In this document: positions 3,165-5,775 of the stretch, one piece after another
How the letters are laid out: each line of letters opens with the position of its first letter
Position numbering within the stretch: the stretch's first letter is position 1
Assembly: GCA_024695315.1 (NCBI GenBank)
Contig: JAILIJ010000161.1
Span: 1 to 5,775 of the forward strand
DNA from: Bacteroidaceae bacterium
GTDB taxonomy: Bacteria > Bacteroidota > Bacteroidia > Bacteroidales > Bacteroidaceae
Direction of reading: 5' to 3'
Length of the DNA: 5,775 bases
Translations under genes and position numbers: made by a program
Notes under the pieces: model-generated
Database searches by the model: none
The model's input: only the letters and a program-made list of their open reading frames with translations
Told to the model about the DNA's origin: nothing

Positions 3165-5775
3165 TTACTTAACAAGTATCTTCTTTCCATTCTGGATATA
3201 AATACCTGACTTAAGATTGTTACCATCAACCTTAGCTCCAGAGATAGAGAATGTAGCACCATTAGCGAAAGTATTCTCGATAACTTCAGCTATAGCAGTA
3301 GCCTCATCAGCGTCAAATCCGATAGCGTTGATACGGAACTTAGCACTTGTATTATTCTTAAGAGTTAAATACCAGCGGTTAACACCAAGCTTTACATTTG
3401 ACATTGATTCAGGCACCTGTCTGAGTGAACCACCTGACATGATATAACTTCCATTAATATTAGAAACAGCCTCTTTCAAAACACCGTATACACTAGCCGC
3501 ACTGTAGTCTATTAAATAATCTTGTGCATCTTCAACACTAGAAACACCAACTGAAACTGATTTCTGACCACTTGTAGAAGAAGCTATAAGAAGAGGAGTT
3601 GTAGTACTAATAACTTCATTGGCACCAGCCTTCTCTATAGATACCACAACTTCACCATTTTCTTCTACGATATCAGTAAGCTTAGCGATTACGATATCAT
3701 CGTCAACCTCAGACATATCGATAGAGAATGGTACAAAGAGAGCCTGCCATGCATTTGCATTTGCAATGTTAATGCTATAAGTAATGTTCTTATCTACACC
3801 AGAAGTACCGTCAAGAGCTTCACCATGATTGATAGTTATATCCTCAACAGAAGCAACATATTCTCCAAGAACCAATTCTGTAGCAGCCTTATTACGATAG
3901 AATGAAGAACCTACTGTTGTATTATCTACGCCAAAGTAACCATCAGCACTCTGGATTGTGATACCATTTTCTGTAGCAGCGATTGTATAGCCTGTAGCAG
4001 CAGAAGCATCATCAGAAGATGTGAGAGTCCAAGTGTTAGAAGAAGAAGATACAACATATTCAGAACCATTACTGATAGTGTATGTACCGTCAGTATTCTG
4101 AGTGAAGTAGATAGGCTGAGCAGTCTCAGCTAACTTAACTCCATTATCTATCACAACATAACCATAATCCATAGAAAGCTGGTAAGCATCAGTAGAAGCA
4201 GGAGCATTAGCCTTTGGCATCTCAACAGCCTCAACCTCTTCTATTGTTGATGCATCTTCAACATCGGAGATAGCCGAACTAACATCAGAAGCATTGTATT
4301 TGAAAACCTCATTATTAGAAGTAGTAATAAGAGCATTAAGAGCTGCAATCTTTTCTGACTTAGCATTTGCAAGAACAGCAGCAGAAGGATCATTAGCAGC
4401 GTAGATAACTGGAGTATAGAATGATGCCCAAGTACCAGCAGCCAAAGAAGTGTTGATAGAAATAGTTACATCTGTCTCATCAGTAATTTCGAATGTAATG
4501 TAACGATACTCCCAACCACGACCGTTATTGCTGTTTGCATAAGTATCATCAGTCTTAAAACTTGCCTCACCTGATGTATTTACGCCTAAACCTACGTCAC
4601 CCTTCAAAGGCAAATCGCGTTCTATAGAATTTTCGCCAAAGGCAACTTTTACTGTGTGAGAAGTAACATTTGCATCTCCACGTGCAATGACAGAAACTGC
4701 ATAACTACCTTCTGTAAGTGTTACAGTCTGAGTAAATGTCTTATTTACAGCAGATCCACTCCAAGAATCGAAATATGTATCTGTACTTGAACCAGAATAA
4801 GCCTGACCTGTTGTAGAACCAAATGAATTAGTTGAAGGATTATCCAAAGATGTAAAAGTATATGGATAAAGTGCTGAAATTTCATCAGCGTCAACCAATT
4901 TTGCAGACTCAATATTTGAGTTGAATGTTGTAAATGTTTCATCATCTACAGCATAGTTATCATAATCGGCCTGAGCATTATCGACAGCTTTCATGAGCCA
5001 ATTGTGTCCATTAGTAGTAGCAGCAACATATGTAGAACTAATGTTCTGAATCATATCAACTACCTTTTCATAAAGTGCAATAGAAGTATTAGCATTTTCT
5101 GTAGCAGTATTCAAAGCTGTAATTGCTTCATTATAACCATCTTCTGTTGTTGGTGAAGTTGAGTATGTAGAGATTGCTGTTTGTAATGAAGAAAGAACTG
5201 TCTGGTCCATAGCAGCAGTCTGATCTACAGCATTTGCTTTAGCAAGTGCAGTCTGATAATCTGCTACAACAGTTCCAAACTGAGCCTCCTCAATAGAACA
5301 ATTTCCATAATAAGAAAGTGTTACATTGTCAATACCAATCCAATTTGCAACAGCAGTTGTCAACTCAAGACCGATTTCTATAGTATTATCAGTAACCTGA
5401 GCAAATACTTCGTATGCAGTAGGATCTGTAGATGTCACATTAGTCTTTGCATCATTGAGATATACATACTGAGTACCTTCATCGCCCAAATTGTTTACGA
5501 AAGCAGCTATACCTAATTTATATATACCATTAGGAATGTTTTCAATTGACTGATACAATTTACCAGAATAAGCTGAACTGTTCCAGTTTTCATAGAAAGG
5601 CACTGTGAAAGCACCAGACTTGTTATTAGCAATCTGATTGTTCTGTGCACCAGTAGTTGAAGTCCATCCATTGATATTAGAATCAAAAGTACCATTAGTT
5701 ACAAAACTGCTAACAACAGGTGAAGTTGCTGTGGCTCCGCTAACAGTCTTTGCATTAGCATCGATTGCAATAGCT
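3165..5775 (-). CDS. Large modular extracellular protein with carbohydrate-binding-like domains; 5' end outside window
   Basis: The C-terminal 869 residues are visible and the frame stays open to the window edge, so the true start is upstream; a GTG at 5603 is internal. Modules in order (numbered in this fragment): a galactose-binding-like beta-sandwich, about 25-157, with the entry N-G-T-F-D-S-N-I-N-G-W and the exit I-D-N-V-T-L-S-Y; a helical Ala/Thr-rich spacer resembling FIVAR-type repeats, 158-303; a second beta-sandwich, about 304-459 (F-D-S-W, T-Q-T-V-T-L-T-E-G-S-Y); a shorter helical spacer, 461-519; a beta-rich domain with short repeated strands, 527-640 (Y-F-T-Q-N-T-D-G-T-Y-T-I); a further beta region with A-L-F-V-P-F-S-I-D-M, 642-817; and a tail ending F-S-I-S-G-A-K-V-D-G, then S-G-I-Y-I-Q-N-G-K-K-I-L-V-K. 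The tail resembles C-terminal sorting domains of Bacteroidota surface proteins. The composition (Ser, Thr, Asn, Ala, Asp/Glu; a single Cys) fits a secreted protein. Any catalytic domain would lie upstream and unseen, so this could be a glycoside hydrolase or a pure adhesin. Small protein C follows after 31 nt. Confidence 0.88.
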   Translation of the reverse strand, partial: AIAIDANAKTVSGATATSPVVSSFVTNGTFDSNINGWTSTTGAQNNQIANNKSGAFTVPFYENWNSSAYSGKLYQSIENIPNGIYKLGIAAFVNNLGDEGTQYVYLNDAKTNVTSTDPTAYEVFAQVTDNTIEIGLELTTAVANWIGIDNVTLSYYGNCSIEEAQFGTVVADYQTALAKANAVDQTAAMDQTVLSSLQTAISTYSTSPTTEDGYNEAITALNTATENANTSIALYEKVVDMIQNISSTYVAATTNGHNWLMKAVDNAQADYDNYAVDDETFTTFNSNIESAKLVDADEISALYPYTFTSLDNPSTNSFGSTTGQAYSGSSTDTYFDSWSGSAVNKTFTQTVTLTEGSYAVSVIARGDANVTSHTVKVAFGENSIERDLPLKGDVGLGVNTSGEASFKTDDTYANSNNGRGWEYRYITFEITDETDVTISINTSLAAGTWASFYTPVIYAANDPSAAVLANAKSEKIAALNALITTSNNEVFKYNASDVSSAISDVEDASTIEEVEAVEMPKANAPASTDAYQLSMDYGYVVIDNGVKLAETAQPIYFTQNTDGTYTISNGSEYVVSSSSNTWTLTSSDDASAATGYTIAATENGITIQSADGYFGVDNTTVGSSFYRNKAATELVLGEYVASVEDITINHGEALDGTSGVDKNITYSINIANANAWQALFVPFSIDMSEVDDDIVIAKLTDIVEENGEVVVSIEKAGANEVISTTTPLLIASSTSGQKSVSVGVSSVEDAQDYLIDYSAASVYGVLKEAVSNINGSYIMSGGSLRQVPESMSNVKLGVNRWYLTLKNNTSAKFRINAIGFDADEATAIAEVIENTFANGATFSISGAKVDGNNLKSGIYIQNGKKILVK

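Noticed and set aside
5601..5603. GTG start giving an 812-residue version of the large protein
   Set aside because: The frame stays open upstream to the window edge and the upstream residues (N-G-T-F-D-S-N-I-N-G-W) form the beginning of the first beta-sandwich, so this is an internal Val.

Overview
The window looks like the chromosome of a Bacteroidota bacterium, most likely a Bacteroidales/Prevotella-type organism. The evidence is: a clean match to the Bacteroidota promoter pattern (TTTG, 19 nt, TAnnTTTG) at 2704-2734; A/T-rich leaders without Shine-Dalgarno sequences before every visible start; a secreted family-89 glycoside hydrolase; and a large Ser/Thr/Asn-rich surface protein ending in a 'GIYIQNGKK' tail of the kind common in this group. 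I cannot name a species. Every gene I can support lies on the minus strand, so transcription runs from high to low coordinates. I see no tRNA, rRNA, insertion sequence or CRISPR array.

Layout in transcription order. (1) 5775-3165: the C-terminal 869 residues of a large modular extracellular protein; its start lies beyond the window. (2) 3133-2924: small protein C (69 aa), 31 nt downstream and probably on the same transcript, followed by a strong GC-rich hairpin plus T-tract terminator (2879-2843). (3) A well-formed Bacteroidales promoter (2734-2704) opens a second unit: small protein B (56 aa, 2644-2474, too short for most gene callers), then small protein A (68 aa, 2435-2229). (4) 112 nt further on, yqeY (149 aa, 2116-1667). 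(5) 16 nt after it, a signal-peptide-bearing GH89 alpha-N-acetylglucosaminidase (1650-1), whose last part is cut off by the window edge.

The most interesting element is the trio of small proteins. All begin M-x-K-K-x-Y-x-x-P, all carry L-R-[TH]-[TA]-L-L-A-[GN]-S near residue 20, all have a variable Gly/Ser/Thr/Asn/Pro-rich middle, and they share pieces of a C-terminal motif (F-D-A-P-x-R and S-L-D). They are clearly paralogous and I recognise no characterised function. A conserved head, variable middle and short conserved end would fit a processed peptide or a small partner protein of a surface system, but that is inference.

Functionally, GH89 enzymes remove terminal alpha-linked GlcNAc from glycans such as mucins or heparan-type chains. 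The large protein carries two carbohydrate-binding-like beta modules. The region may therefore serve host-glycan foraging or attachment, with yqeY as a housekeeping gene transcribed alongside.
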